DNA of 64,000 nt from JAJDFU01 sp964595955 (GTDB lineage Bacteria; Bacteroidota; Bacteroidia; Chitinophagales; Saprospiraceae): positions 16,833-80,832 of the forward strand of contig CAZQSF010000005.1 in assembly GCA_964595955.1 (NCBI GenBank). The letters are read 5' to 3'. Under the pieces are notes generated by a model that did not search any database, was not told where the DNA came from, and worked only from the letters and a program-made list of their open reading frames with translations. Below, in pieces: positions 25,424-34,136 of this stretch. The translations under genes and the position numbers were made by a program. Position 1 is the stretch's first letter; each line of letters starts with the position of its first letter.

Positions 25424-26400
25424 TCTTGCTTGTCTATCAAACGCTTTGAAGGTTCCAGGTGCCGGCGCACCTTATAAGGTCTTTTTTGCTGGCTCTCGTA
25501 ATAGGTACGCATCTGAATCTCCACCACTATACCTATGGTGATCAGCTGTATGCCGCCCAGAACGAGGAGAAGCCCGAGAATGATCAGAGGCTTGCCCCAA
25601 ATATCCTGTCCCATGATCTTGAGCACGGCCAGATACGCATTGATCCCGATACCGATCACCAGGAGCACCAGACCCGATATCCCAAACAGATGCATGGGCT
25701 TTTGAAGATATCGCTTCCAGAACAGCATGAAAAGCAGGTCGGGAATTACTTTGAAGGTGCGCCCCAGGCCGTACTTTGATTTTCCGTGTGCCCGCGGGTG
25801 ATGGCGAACCGGTACCTGGGTAATGCGGGCCCCCTCCAGGGCAGCCAGAACCGGTAAAAAACGGTGAAGCTCCCCATACAGGCCCAGGTCCTTTGCCAGA
25901 TCCGCTCGCATAACGCGCAGGGCACAGCCGTAATCGCGCAGGTGCACGTTGACGGCGTTCCGGATGATGAAGTTGGCAATGCGGCTGGGGATCTTGCGCA
26001 GCAGGACGTTGTCCTGCCGATTGACCCGCTCTCCGGCCACCAGGTCCCACCCGCCTTGCTCGGCCAGTTCCAACATGGCCGGCAGGTCAGCCGGGTCGTT
26101 CTGGCCGTCACCATCTAGCGTGGCTATGTAGGTGCCCCGGGCGTAGTCGATCCCGGCCATCATCGCAGAGCTTTGGCCGTAGTTCTTGCGAAATTCCAGG
26201 ATTCGCAAACCGGGATGAGAAAGGCCGCGCAAGGCTTGAATGGTGTCGTCGGTTGAGCCGTCGTCTACAAACAGGATTTCGTAATCCATGCCTCCGAGGG
26301 CATCTGAAATGCGGTTCACCAGGGGCTTTACGTTCTCGGCTTCATTGAACACAGGGACCACAACGGACAGATAGGGGCCATTCGGAAAGGTGGACGGCAT
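25420..26400 (-). CDS. Family 2 glycosyltransferase, polyprenyl-phosphate type
   Basis: A 326-residue membrane-anchored GT2. The GT-A domain contains VVVPVFNEAENV, DDGSTDD and the metal-binding D-G-D-G-Q-N-D (97-102), followed by KYGLGRTFKVIPDLLF, which is typical of DPM1/GtrB-like polyprenyl-phosphate sugar transferases. Two C-terminal transmembrane helices (about 235-258 and 265-290) fit the same group. It probably moves a sugar from a nucleotide donor to a lipid carrier for later transfer in the periplasm. It is coupled to the small membrane-protein gene downstream. Substrate unknown. Confidence 0.9.
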   Translation of the reverse strand: MPSTFPNGPYLSVVVPVFNEAENVKPLVNRISDALGGMDYEILFVDDGSTDDTIQALRGLSHPGLRILEFRKNYGQSSAMMAGIDYARGTYIATLDGDGQNDPADLPAMLELAEQGGWDLVAGERVNRQDNVLLRKIPSRIANFIIRNAVNVHLRDYGCALRVMRADLAKDLGLYGELHRFLPVLAALEGARITQVPVRHHPRAHGKSKYGLGRTFKVIPDLLFMLFWKRYLQKPMHLFGISGLVLLVIGIGINAYLAVLKIMGQDIWGKPLIILGLLLVLGGIQLITIGIVVEIQMRTYYESQQKRPYKVRRHLEPSKRLIDKQE

Positions 26401-26513
26401 AAACGGATCGGATTCAACGGATGTATGAACTTTGAAAGCCGGGGCAATGGTTTCGCAATGCCAGCTGCGTCGGCTATATTATGTCGAAAATAAAAAGAAA
26501 AGACCAGCCGATC

Positions 26514-27215
26514 ATGCGATGGATGCTTCTGCTCCTGTTTCTGCCGGCTTGCGCCCCGGTGCCTGAGGATAACCGGCAGGCGGCCCTTTCCGTGGAAGAC
26601 ACGACGGCTCAGGTGCCTCCGGCGCCGAAACAGCCCCGTAAGCCGCTCCCGCCCGACTACGACACCAGCCGCTGGACCGAATTTACCCGGCGGGATACCG
26701 GTTTTCACCTAGACATCCGCTATGCGACGGAGGCGAATTTTGTGGAGGAGCGGATGTACGACTGCGGTCGCTGTTTCCTGCGTCCGGAAGCGGCGGCGGC
26801 TCTCAAACGGGTACGAGAGGGATTGTCCGGGCAGGGGTACGACCTCCTTCTGCTGGACTGCTACCGGCCCCGGCCCGTACAGCAGAAGCTGTGGGACAAA
26901 GTACCCGATGCTCGCTATGTAACGCCTCCCGGCCGGGGCAGTATGCACAACCGGGGCCTGGCCATCGACCTCACCCTGGCCGACAGCCTGGGCCGGGAGC
27001 TGGCCATGGGAACCCCCTACGACTACTTCGGCCGAGAGGCCTGGAGTACCTACACGCAGCTGCCGGACTCCATTTTGCAGCGGCGGCGGTTGCTGCGCAC
27101 GGCCATGGAAGCCGAGGGCTTTGCAGGGATTCGCACCGAGTGGTGGCACTTCTCATACCGCCGCGCAAAATATCCGCTGGACGACTGGCTTTGGCCCTGC
27201 CCTGAAGTTGACTGA
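26514..27215 (+). CDS. D-alanyl-D-alanine dipeptidase, VanX-like (peptidase M15D) lipoprotein
   Basis: A 233-residue protein with a lipoprotein signal (MRWMLLLLFLPAC; lipobox L-P-A-C), a Pro-rich linker (about 30-50) and a VanX/DdpX-type domain. Zinc ligands are visible in S-M-H-N-R-G-L-A-I-D-L-T-L (His and Asp) and in E-W-W-H-F (Glu base and His ligand); the substrate Arg lies in DCYRPRPVQQ. VanX-type enzymes hydrolyse D-Ala-D-Ala; in species without vanHA genes they recycle the dipeptide from peptidoglycan. No van genes are nearby, so a cell-wall recycling role is more likely than glycopeptide resistance. The start at 26514 is preferred to the upstream ATG at 26481 because the signal peptide begins there. 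Confidence 0.92.
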   Translation: MRWMLLLLFLPACAPVPEDNRQAALSVEDTTAQVPPAPKQPRKPLPPDYDTSRWTEFTRRDTGFHLDIRYATEANFVEERMYDCGRCFLRPEAAAALKRVREGLSGQGYDLLLLDCYRPRPVQQKLWDKVPDARYVTPPGRGSMHNRGLAIDLTLADSLGRELAMGTPYDYFGREAWSTYTQLPDSILQRRRLLRTAMEAEGFAGIRTEWWHFSYRRAKYPLDDWLWPCPEVD

Positions 27216-27380
27216 CCGAAAGGGTAGCGACCCATCCTCGACAAACCCGGTCCGTCTCCACCTCTTGGCTCGCCCAAGGCATTTCGCCGGAGCGGGAAAA
27301 CAATGCAGCAGCAGCGGGCGTTTCCTTTCTTGTTCAGTGCATTTTTTCCATTTTTGCCCATTCACAATTCCCGATGTCGC

Positions 27381-28352
<972 letters not shown>

Positions 28353-28721
28353 AGGTAGCCCGCCCACCAAAACGGGCCGGGTGCGCATCTCTCTTCATAC
28401 GGCGATCCGGTACGCCCATAAACCCTCCAACCGGGTATCACAATCCGGTCGGATTGGGATCGGAAATCTTTCCCTGCTCTCATCGTCTTCCGGCCGTTGG
28501 TAGGGGCCGGTAAGCACCTTGGTCCCTTAAAGGAATCCCATCTCCCGCCTGCCCCGTGATTGATACAGGGTTTTTGGCAACGATGGGCAGGGCCAAAAGA
28601 AAAACCAGGTGAGATGGGATAAGCTGAACGGCCACCAACCTAAGCCCGAAGCTGTTCTCCCTGATGAGGGACCGGCAGAGAGAGGATAAGTATTATTTTT
28701 ACCAAAACGGCAATTCGGCTA
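28353..28721 (+). ncRNA. Hairpin-rich non-coding stretch, candidate structured RNA or 5' leader
   Basis: A 369-bp gene-free region with several strong inverted repeats on the plus strand. H1 is CAATCCG-GT-CGGATTG (28441-28456). H2 is CCGGCC/GGCCGG with a 9-nt loop (28490-28510). H3 is a two-tier stem, ATCCCATCTC (28535-28544) with GAGATGGGAT (28611-28620) enclosing CCTGCCC (28548-28554) with GGGCAGG (28585-28591). A short GCCCG/CGGGC stem (28358-28377) right after the moxR stop may be its terminator. No known riboswitch, SRP, tmRNA or RNase P signature was seen. It lies upstream of the DUF4837 gene, so it may be a regulatory leader or an independent RNA. Confidence 0.45.
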
Positions 28722-29813
28722 ATGCAGAAACTACGCTTCGCCCTATTTCTCCTGTTCAGTATCAGTTGGTTGTTCACGGGCTGTTCTTCGGAGCCCCAGG
28801 CACAGGGTTCCGGCAGCGGACTTCGGCCAATGCCTCTGGCCTTTGGCAAAATCCGGGAACTCACGGTCATTATGGACAACGACCTGTGGAAAGGACAGGT
28901 AGGGGATACCCTGGATTATTATTATGCAGGGCCCTACCTCCTGCTGCCCCAACCCGAACCCATCCTGGATATTCGCCACTTCACGGCCCGGGAACTGCTG
29001 GAAGACCCCCTCCGCAAAGAACTTCGACTCATGCTGTTTGTATGCGACCTCTCAGACGAGCAGTCCCTGACCACCCAAATGGTAAGTAAGGACCTAGGCG
29101 AAGAAAAAATACGCCGGGCCCGGGAGACCCCCGGTTTCCGGATCACGGTAGGCCGCAACAAATGGGCCAAGGATCAGACCATTCTCTACCTGTTCGGTTT
29201 TTCAGAGGAAGAGCTGGTGGCCAATGTGAAAAAAAGCATGTCCGTGATCATGGACAAGATCGAAGAAGTGGACACCGAAAAACTGGATGCAACGGTCTAT
29301 CTGGACGGTGAAAACACCAAGCTGACCCAACTCATTCGCGACCGCTATAAATTCAATATTCGGATACCGGGGGAATACGTGCAGGCCCTATACGACGAAA
29401 GTGTCCTCTGGATGCGCCGCGAGACGACCGACTACAGCAGCAGCATCCTCGTCAGCAGCATACCCTACACGGATCCGTCACAACTCACCAAACAAGGGCT
29501 GAAAGAAATCCGGGATTCCATCGGGCGGAAGTACATCTCCTCCGAATTGCCGGATACCTATATGAAGGTCAACGACATAGACCTTCCCTTCCTGGCGGAT
29601 GCCACATCCGTTAGCGGAAAATACGCCCTGGAGGGCAGGGGCATCTGGGAAATCGAAAACGATTACATGGGCGGGCCCTTTCTCAGCTTGCTCATTCACC
29701 AGCCCGAACGCAACCAGCTCATTTTTCTGGACGGCTTTCTGTACGCTCCCGGGAAGGACAAGCGCAACAACATGCTCTACCTGGAGCACATTTTCAGCAC
29801 GGTGCGCCTCTGA
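28722..29813 (+). CDS. DUF4837 family lipoprotein
   Basis: A 363-residue lipoprotein (lipobox L-F-T-G-C followed by SSEPQAQ). The mature sequence has the DUF4837 features GKIRELTVIMDNDLWKG at the N-terminus and the C-terminal block YALEGRGIWEIENDYMGGPFLS. The family occurs in Bacteroidota; its role in the envelope is unknown. The gene has no neighbour on the same strand (htpG is convergent, 27 bp away) and is preceded by the hairpin-rich stretch 28353-28721. A TATTTTTA box at 28694-28701 could be part of its promoter. Confidence 0.88.
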   Translation: MQKLRFALFLLFSISWLFTGCSSEPQAQGSGSGLRPMPLAFGKIRELTVIMDNDLWKGQVGDTLDYYYAGPYLLLPQPEPILDIRHFTARELLEDPLRKELRLMLFVCDLSDEQSLTTQMVSKDLGEEKIRRARETPGFRITVGRNKWAKDQTILYLFGFSEEELVANVKKSMSVIMDKIEEVDTEKLDATVYLDGENTKLTQLIRDRYKFNIRIPGEYVQALYDESVLWMRRETTDYSSSILVSSIPYTDPSQLTKQGLKEIRDSIGRKYISSELPDTYMKVNDIDLPFLADATSVSGKYALEGRGIWEIENDYMGGPFLSLLIHQPERNQLIFLDGFLYAPGKDKRNNMLYLEHIFSTVRL

Positions 29814-29840
29814 GTGTTTTGCCGGGTAAGCAGCAGCACG

Positions 29841-31703
29841 CTATTGCACCCACTCCAGGCTGCGCTGAACGAATGCCGTGAGGTCCGCACCGGTGAGCAT
29901 ACCTTGGTTCAGGCGAGCGAGATCGTACAAGTGCCGCGCCAGGCTTTGCCGCTTCTCCTCCTTTTTCATCCGCAGGAGTTTCTCGGCAACCAGGGGGTGG
30001 TTGCCGTTGATCACCACTTGAAAAGAGTCTGGAAACATGGAGGCATCCATTCCCTGCAGCGCCTGCATTTCTTTCATGCGCCGCATAAATTCAGGCCGGG
30101 TTATCACTACCGGCTGATCTTCGGGCGAAAGAGCCTTGACCTGTACTTGATGGCCTTCTCCGGCGAGTTCGCTGAATAGCGTCTTTACTTTTTCCTGCTC
30201 CTTCTCACTCAGCACAGCCTCCGTATCTTCATCCTTCTGCACCAGTTTGTCCACCGTATCGGAGTCCACCCGGACGAAGGTCACGTCACCCAACTTGTAT
30301 TCCAGCTGCTGGATGAAGTGATTGTCGAGCATTTGGTCGAAGAGCAACACATCGTACCCTCGTGCCCTGGCCGAACGGATAAAGCTGTCGTGAGCCGCTG
30401 CCTGGTTGGTATACAGAAATACGACCTTATTGTGCTTGTCGGTCTGCAGGTCTTTGACCTTTTCCCGGTATTCCGCCAGGGTGAAGTGTTCCTTATCGAC
30501 ATTTTCCAACAAGGCAAAATCAACGGCCTTATCGTAGAACTTCTCCTCGGATATCATGCCGTATTTGACGAAGACACCGAGATCGCCCCACTTCGCTTCG
30601 TAGTTCTCCCGGTCCTTTTCGAACAGTTCCTTGAGTTTATCGGCAACCTTACGGGTAATGTATCCCGTGATTTTCTTTACTGAAGCATCACTTTGCAGGT
30701 AGCTCCGCGATACGTTCAGCGGAATGTCCGGGGAGTCGATCACCCCGTGCAGGAGCGTGAGGAACTCGGGCACGATCTCCTTCACTTCGTCGGTGACGTA
30801 TACCTGATTGCTGTACAGCTGAATCTTGTTTTTCTGAACTTCAAGCGTATTGCCCAGCTTGGGGAAAAAGAGTATGCCGGTCAGGTTGAACGGGTAATCT
30901 ATGTTGAGGTGGATCCAGAACATGGGCGCCGGACTGAAGGGATAGAGTTCCTGATAGAAGGACTGGTAATCCTCATCCGTCAATTCCGCCGGGGGCTTCT
31001 TCCAGATGGGGTCTGGATTGTTGATGACGTTGGGTACGTCCCGGGTTTTCTGCTCGCTGTCCTCGCCCTCGCCTTCGGTATAGGTTTCCGTGCGGGTGCC
31101 GAATTGGATGGGAACCGGCAAGAACTTACAGTATTTTTTAAGCAGTTCTTCAATTCGGTTCCTTTCCAGAAACTCCTTATTCTCTTCGTTGATGTAGAGC
31201 ACAACATCCGTACCCCGGTCATCGCGCTCGGCCGGCTCCAGGCTGTACTCGGGATTGCCTTCGCAGCTCCACTTCACGGCCGAGGCCCCCTCCTGCCACG
31301 AGCGGGTGATCACTTCCACTTTATCGGCCACCATGAAAGCCGAATAAAAGCCGAGGCCGAAGTGGCCGATGATATTGCCATCTTCCTTGTACTTCTCCAA
31401 AAACTCTGCAGCACTGGAAAAAGCGACCTGGTTCAGGTATTTCATCACTTCCTCCTCCGTCATGCCCACGCCGCGATCGCGAATAGTGAGGGTCTTATTG
31501 GCTTCGTCCAGCAGAATATGAATGGTGGTATCGCCCAGCTCGCCCTTGAATTCTCCCTTGTTGGCGAGGGTCCTGAGCTTAGTGGTGGCATCGACCGCAT
31601 TGGAGACCAACTCCCGCAGAAAAATCTCGTGATCGGAATACAAAAACTTCTTGATGATGGGAAAGATATTCTCCGTCTGTACCGAGATGGTGCCTTTTTG
31701 CAT
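29841..31703 (-). CDS. htpG: Molecular chaperone HtpG (Hsp90)
   Basis: A 620-residue cytosolic Hsp90. The N-terminal GHKL ATPase domain starts at GTISVQTENIFP and contains ELVSNAVDATTKLR, IRDRGVGMTEEE and GHFGLGFYSAFMVADKV; the middle domain follows (YPFNLTGILFFPK) and the C-terminal dimerisation domain is short, as in Bacteroidota HtpG. Start at 31703 (MQKGTISV); the open frame to 31859 has no support. A near-consensus -7 box (TATTCTTTG on the minus strand, spacer one base longer than the consensus) lies at 31774-31782. Confidence 0.97.
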   Translation of the reverse strand: MQKGTISVQTENIFPIIKKFLYSDHEIFLRELVSNAVDATTKLRTLANKGEFKGELGDTTIHILLDEANKTLTIRDRGVGMTEEEVMKYLNQVAFSSAAEFLEKYKEDGNIIGHFGLGFYSAFMVADKVEVITRSWQEGASAVKWSCEGNPEYSLEPAERDDRGTDVVLYINEENKEFLERNRIEELLKKYCKFLPVPIQFGTRTETYTEGEGEDSEQKTRDVPNVINNPDPIWKKPPAELTDEDYQSFYQELYPFSPAPMFWIHLNIDYPFNLTGILFFPKLGNTLEVQKNKIQLYSNQVYVTDEVKEIVPEFLTLLHGVIDSPDIPLNVSRSYLQSDASVKKITGYITRKVADKLKELFEKDRENYEAKWGDLGVFVKYGMISEEKFYDKAVDFALLENVDKEHFTLAEYREKVKDLQTDKHNKVVFLYTNQAAAHDSFIRSARARGYDVLLFDQMLDNHFIQQLEYKLGDVTFVRVDSDTVDKLVQKDEDTEAVLSEKEQEKVKTLFSELAGEGHQVQVKALSPEDQPVVITRPEFMRRMKEMQALQGMDASMFPDSFQVVINGNHPLVAEKLLRMKKEEKRQSLARHLYDLARLNQGMLTGADLTAFVQRSLEWVQ

Positions 31704-31978
31704 AGTCTGGGAATTTTGAAGTCCACTATCCGCGCTGCAAAGGGCATGCCATGACTCACCGGCTGCCAAAATGGCGCAAAGAATAAACGATTGAAGGTTT
31801 TGAAATTTTAACAGGATTCCCTTATTTTGTTCGTTGAATGAATATCTGTTTATCTGCATTTCTCAACCAGGTATCCATTCGAGGCTATTTCCACACCAGT
31901 TTTCCAAACCGATCTTCAGATATCTGTTTTGCAGTGATCACTATGCACTGCGAGGTCTGTGTCTTTCGCAAAAGACAC

Positions 31979-32023
31979 AAAAAAAAGTGAGTCCAGCACA
32001 TAAGGGGGGTAGCTGGAACTCAC
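31979..32023 (-). terminator. Terminator of the M28 peptidase gene
   Basis: On the minus strand: stem GTGAGT-CCAGC/GCTGG-ACTCAC with one bulged base and a 14-nt loop, followed by T8 (the A8 at 31979-31986 on the plus strand). It lies about 45 bp after the peptidase stop codon. Confidence 0.8.
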
Positions 32024-32029
32024 CCACGG

Positions 32030-32064
32030 CTGGCCCGAGTCTTGCATTCGGGTCAGTTTTTTTT
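32030..32064 (+). terminator. Plus-strand intrinsic terminator without an annotated gene
   Basis: Stem CTGGCCCGA/TCGGGTCAG (9 bp, one G-U) with a 9-nt loop, followed by T8 at 32057-32064. It ends 3 bp before the stop codon of the convergent M28 peptidase gene. Confidence 0.8.
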
Positions 32065-32066
32065 GT

Positions 32067-33656
32067 CTAGTTCTTGTCGATCACGTCCACCGGCAAGCGC
32101 TCGTCCCGGTTGGCAATTTCCCAGGCAGTATGGAAAACCAGTCGCCCGATCCTGGCCATCTTGTCGAATTGGATCTTCTCCACCGTATCACTGGGCTGGT
32201 GATAATCCTGATGGGTTCCGTTGAAATAGAAAATAGCGGGAATGCCGTTCCGGGCAAAATTGTAGTGGTCTGAGCGGTAGTAAAACTGATTGGGATCATC
32301 CTCCGCATTGTAGGTATAGTCCAGCGTGAGTTGGGTGTATTTCTCGTTGACCTCTTCGTTGATTTCGTGCAGCTGAGTACTCATGCGATCGGCTCCGATC
32401 ACGTAAATGTAATTGGGATTTCCCATCTCACTGTACTTGGGGTCTACTCGGCCCACCATATCCACATTGATGTCGACCACGGTGTTCTCCAGCGGGAAAA
32501 CGGGGTTCTTTACGTAATACTGCGAACCGAGCAAGCCCTTTTCCTCTCCGGAAACGAGCAAAGCCAATACGCTGCGCCGGGGCCCGGCCCCCCGTTCTCT
32601 TGCCTCGGCAAAGGCCTGCGTCACCTCGAGAACGGTGGAGGTGCCCGAACCGTTGTCATCCGAACCGTTGTAAATGGCATCCCCCCGCTTGCCGAGATGG
32701 TCAAAGTGGGCAGACAAAATGACAATTTCGTCTTTCAGGTCCGGATCGGTTCCTTCGATGAAACCCAGGACATTTTCACCCTGTACCTTTTGCACTTTTT
32801 TACTTTCCGAGATACTCAGGTCGACGGGTATGCCAACGGGTTTGGATTTGCCCTTTTTCTGAATGCGCTCTCTGGCCTTGACCACCTTGTTGACCTTCTT
32901 GCCCAGGATCTGACGAGCGGTTCCGGAGCTGATGAAATAACTGGGCGCATAGCGATCTGTATCGGCACCGTAGCCCAGCTGCAGCCGCCGGTTGAGAATC
33001 ACCCGACGGGCAAAAGACAGATTTCGCTTGAAGTTATCGTCGATAAGGAATACGGCAGCAGCGCCTTTTTCCTTTGCCAGTTCGATCTTTCGGGTCGGGT
33101 TGCGCGACCAGGACGATACGTCTGTACTGCCCGTTACATAGGAAAGACTGTCCTTGTCCACCGGCTCTCCCGAATACATCAGTACGGCCTTCCCGGCCAC
33201 ATCGGCCCGGGCATAATCGCTATACGCTTCGCTTTCAATGCCGTATCCCACAAAGACCAGCTCGTCAAATTGGTTCTGCATAGAATCCGGGTGCAGGCTC
33301 GGGAAGGCGTAATAATCGCGAAGGTGCGCAAGTTCCTCCCCGTTGAGGAGCAAGTCGATCGACTCCCAGTTTTCCGTGATGAACCCGATATTCTGAAAAT
33401 AGGAATCGTCGTCTCCGATCCGGGGCAAACCCCATTCTTGGAAAAGGCCGGCAATGTATTCAGCGGCCTTGTGCTGCCCTTCGGTCCCTGTCTCCCTTCC
33501 CTCCATCGCATCGGAAGCCAGGGTGTTGAGATAGGTCTTCAGATCGTCGACCGTAATCGTCTCGGCAAAAACTTCCGGGCCGGGTGCCGGCTTCGGGCTT
33601 TGCCCCATGAGCACCCCACCCCAGATCACCAGAGTAAAAAGCAATATTCTCTTCAT
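32067..33656 (-). CDS. M28 family aminopeptidase, secreted
   Basis: A 529-residue co-catalytic zinc peptidase. A signal peptide (MKRILLFTLVIWGGVLMGQ) is followed by a PA-like insert domain and the M28 catalytic domain. Zinc ligands are visible in SAHFDHLG (His), NGSDDNGSGTS (Asp), SGEEKGLLGS (catalytic Glu and ligand Glu), NVDMVGR (Asp) and the late YRSDHYNFAR (His). The family includes bacterial aminopeptidases and glutaminyl cyclase-like enzymes. It probably degrades peptides in the periplasm or outside the cell, as the two M1 enzymes also might. It ends with its own terminator (31979-32023) and lies 32 bp downstream of rpiB. Confidence 0.93.
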   Translation of the reverse strand: MKRILLFTLVIWGGVLMGQSPKPAPGPEVFAETITVDDLKTYLNTLASDAMEGRETGTEGQHKAAEYIAGLFQEWGLPRIGDDDSYFQNIGFITENWESIDLLLNGEELAHLRDYYAFPSLHPDSMQNQFDELVFVGYGIESEAYSDYARADVAGKAVLMYSGEPVDKDSLSYVTGSTDVSSWSRNPTRKIELAKEKGAAAVFLIDDNFKRNLSFARRVILNRRLQLGYGADTDRYAPSYFISSGTARQILGKKVNKVVKARERIQKKGKSKPVGIPVDLSISESKKVQKVQGENVLGFIEGTDPDLKDEIVILSAHFDHLGKRGDAIYNGSDDNGSGTSTVLEVTQAFAEARERGAGPRRSVLALLVSGEEKGLLGSQYYVKNPVFPLENTVVDINVDMVGRVDPKYSEMGNPNYIYVIGADRMSTQLHEINEEVNEKYTQLTLDYTYNAEDDPNQFYYRSDHYNFARNGIPAIFYFNGTHQDYHQPSDTVEKIQFDKMARIGRLVFHTAWEIANRDERLPVDVIDKN

Positions 33657-33688
33657 CAGTTCAGTCGTATATCGGCCAAGCGGATCGC

Positions 33689-34132
33689 TCAGCAATGGAT
33701 TTGAATTTTTCCAACTCGTCGCTGGTGGCGCCCCCCCTCAAATTCAGCTTCCAAAAAGGAGCGAACCATCGAAAGGGCCTCTTCGCGGCTCACGAAACGC
33801 GCAGGCAAGGCCAGCACATTCGCATTGTTGTGCTGCCGGGCCAGCTCGGCCAGTTCATCCTTCCAGCAAAGCGCGGCGCGAATGCCCTGATGCTTGTTGG
33901 CCGTCATGGCTACTCCGTTGCCGCTTCCGCAAATTACAATGCCCAGCCCGGCTTCCCCGGCTTCTACTTTTTCAGCTACCGGATGGACAAAGTCCGGATA
34001 ATCGACCGAGTCCGGCGAATGGGTTCCGAAATCGAGCACATCGATCTGCTGAGATTGAAGCCATTCCTTTATGGCCTCCTTGTATTCATAGCCGGCGTGG
34101 TCGCAACCGATTGCGATGGACGATGGGATCAT
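33689..34132 (-). CDS. rpiB: Ribose 5-phosphate isomerase B
   Basis: A 147-residue RpiB/LacAB-family sugar isomerase that interconverts ribose 5-phosphate and ribulose 5-phosphate in the pentose phosphate pathway. Hallmarks are AIGCDHAGYEYKE at the N-terminus, DFGTHSPDSVDYPDF, the catalytic Cys in VICGSGNGVAMTANK, and ALPARFVS. It sits 4 bp downstream of the DUF2723 gene and upstream of the M28 peptidase gene, in one minus-strand unit. Confidence 0.95.
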   Translation of the reverse strand: MIPSSIAIGCDHAGYEYKEAIKEWLQSQQIDVLDFGTHSPDSVDYPDFVHPVAEKVEAGEAGLGIVICGSGNGVAMTANKHQGIRAALCWKDELAELARQHNNANVLALPARFVSREEALSMVRSFLEAEFEGGRHQRRVGKIQIHC

Positions 34133-34136
34133 AGGC

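Larger units (their letters stand above)
31860..32064 (+). ncRNA. Candidate small RNA on the plus strand
   Basis: No plus-strand gene lies within 1.8 kb upstream, yet a well-formed plus-strand intrinsic terminator sits at 32030-32064, preceded by a perfect 9-bp stem (TGTGTCTTT/AAAGACACA, 31958-31979) and an 11-bp stem (31987-32023). The 5' end is a guess; a TATTTTG box (near consensus) is at about 31823-31829. It could also simply block antisense transcription of the peptidase gene. Confidence 0.35.
31704..32066. other. Intergenic region (363 bp) with two outward-facing terminators
   Basis: Gene-free space between htpG (-) and the M28 peptidase gene (-). It holds the htpG promoter area, a 9-bp stem with a CGCA loop at 31958-31979, a minus-strand terminator at 31979-32023 and a plus-strand terminator at 32030-32064. 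No protein-coding frame is convincing. The plus-strand terminator implies a transcript on that strand. Confidence 0.6.

Noticed and set aside
28353..28721. Known riboswitch or housekeeping RNA (TPP, FMN, cobalamin, SRP, tmRNA, RNase P)
   Set aside because: None of the conserved core sequences of these RNAs was found on either strand.
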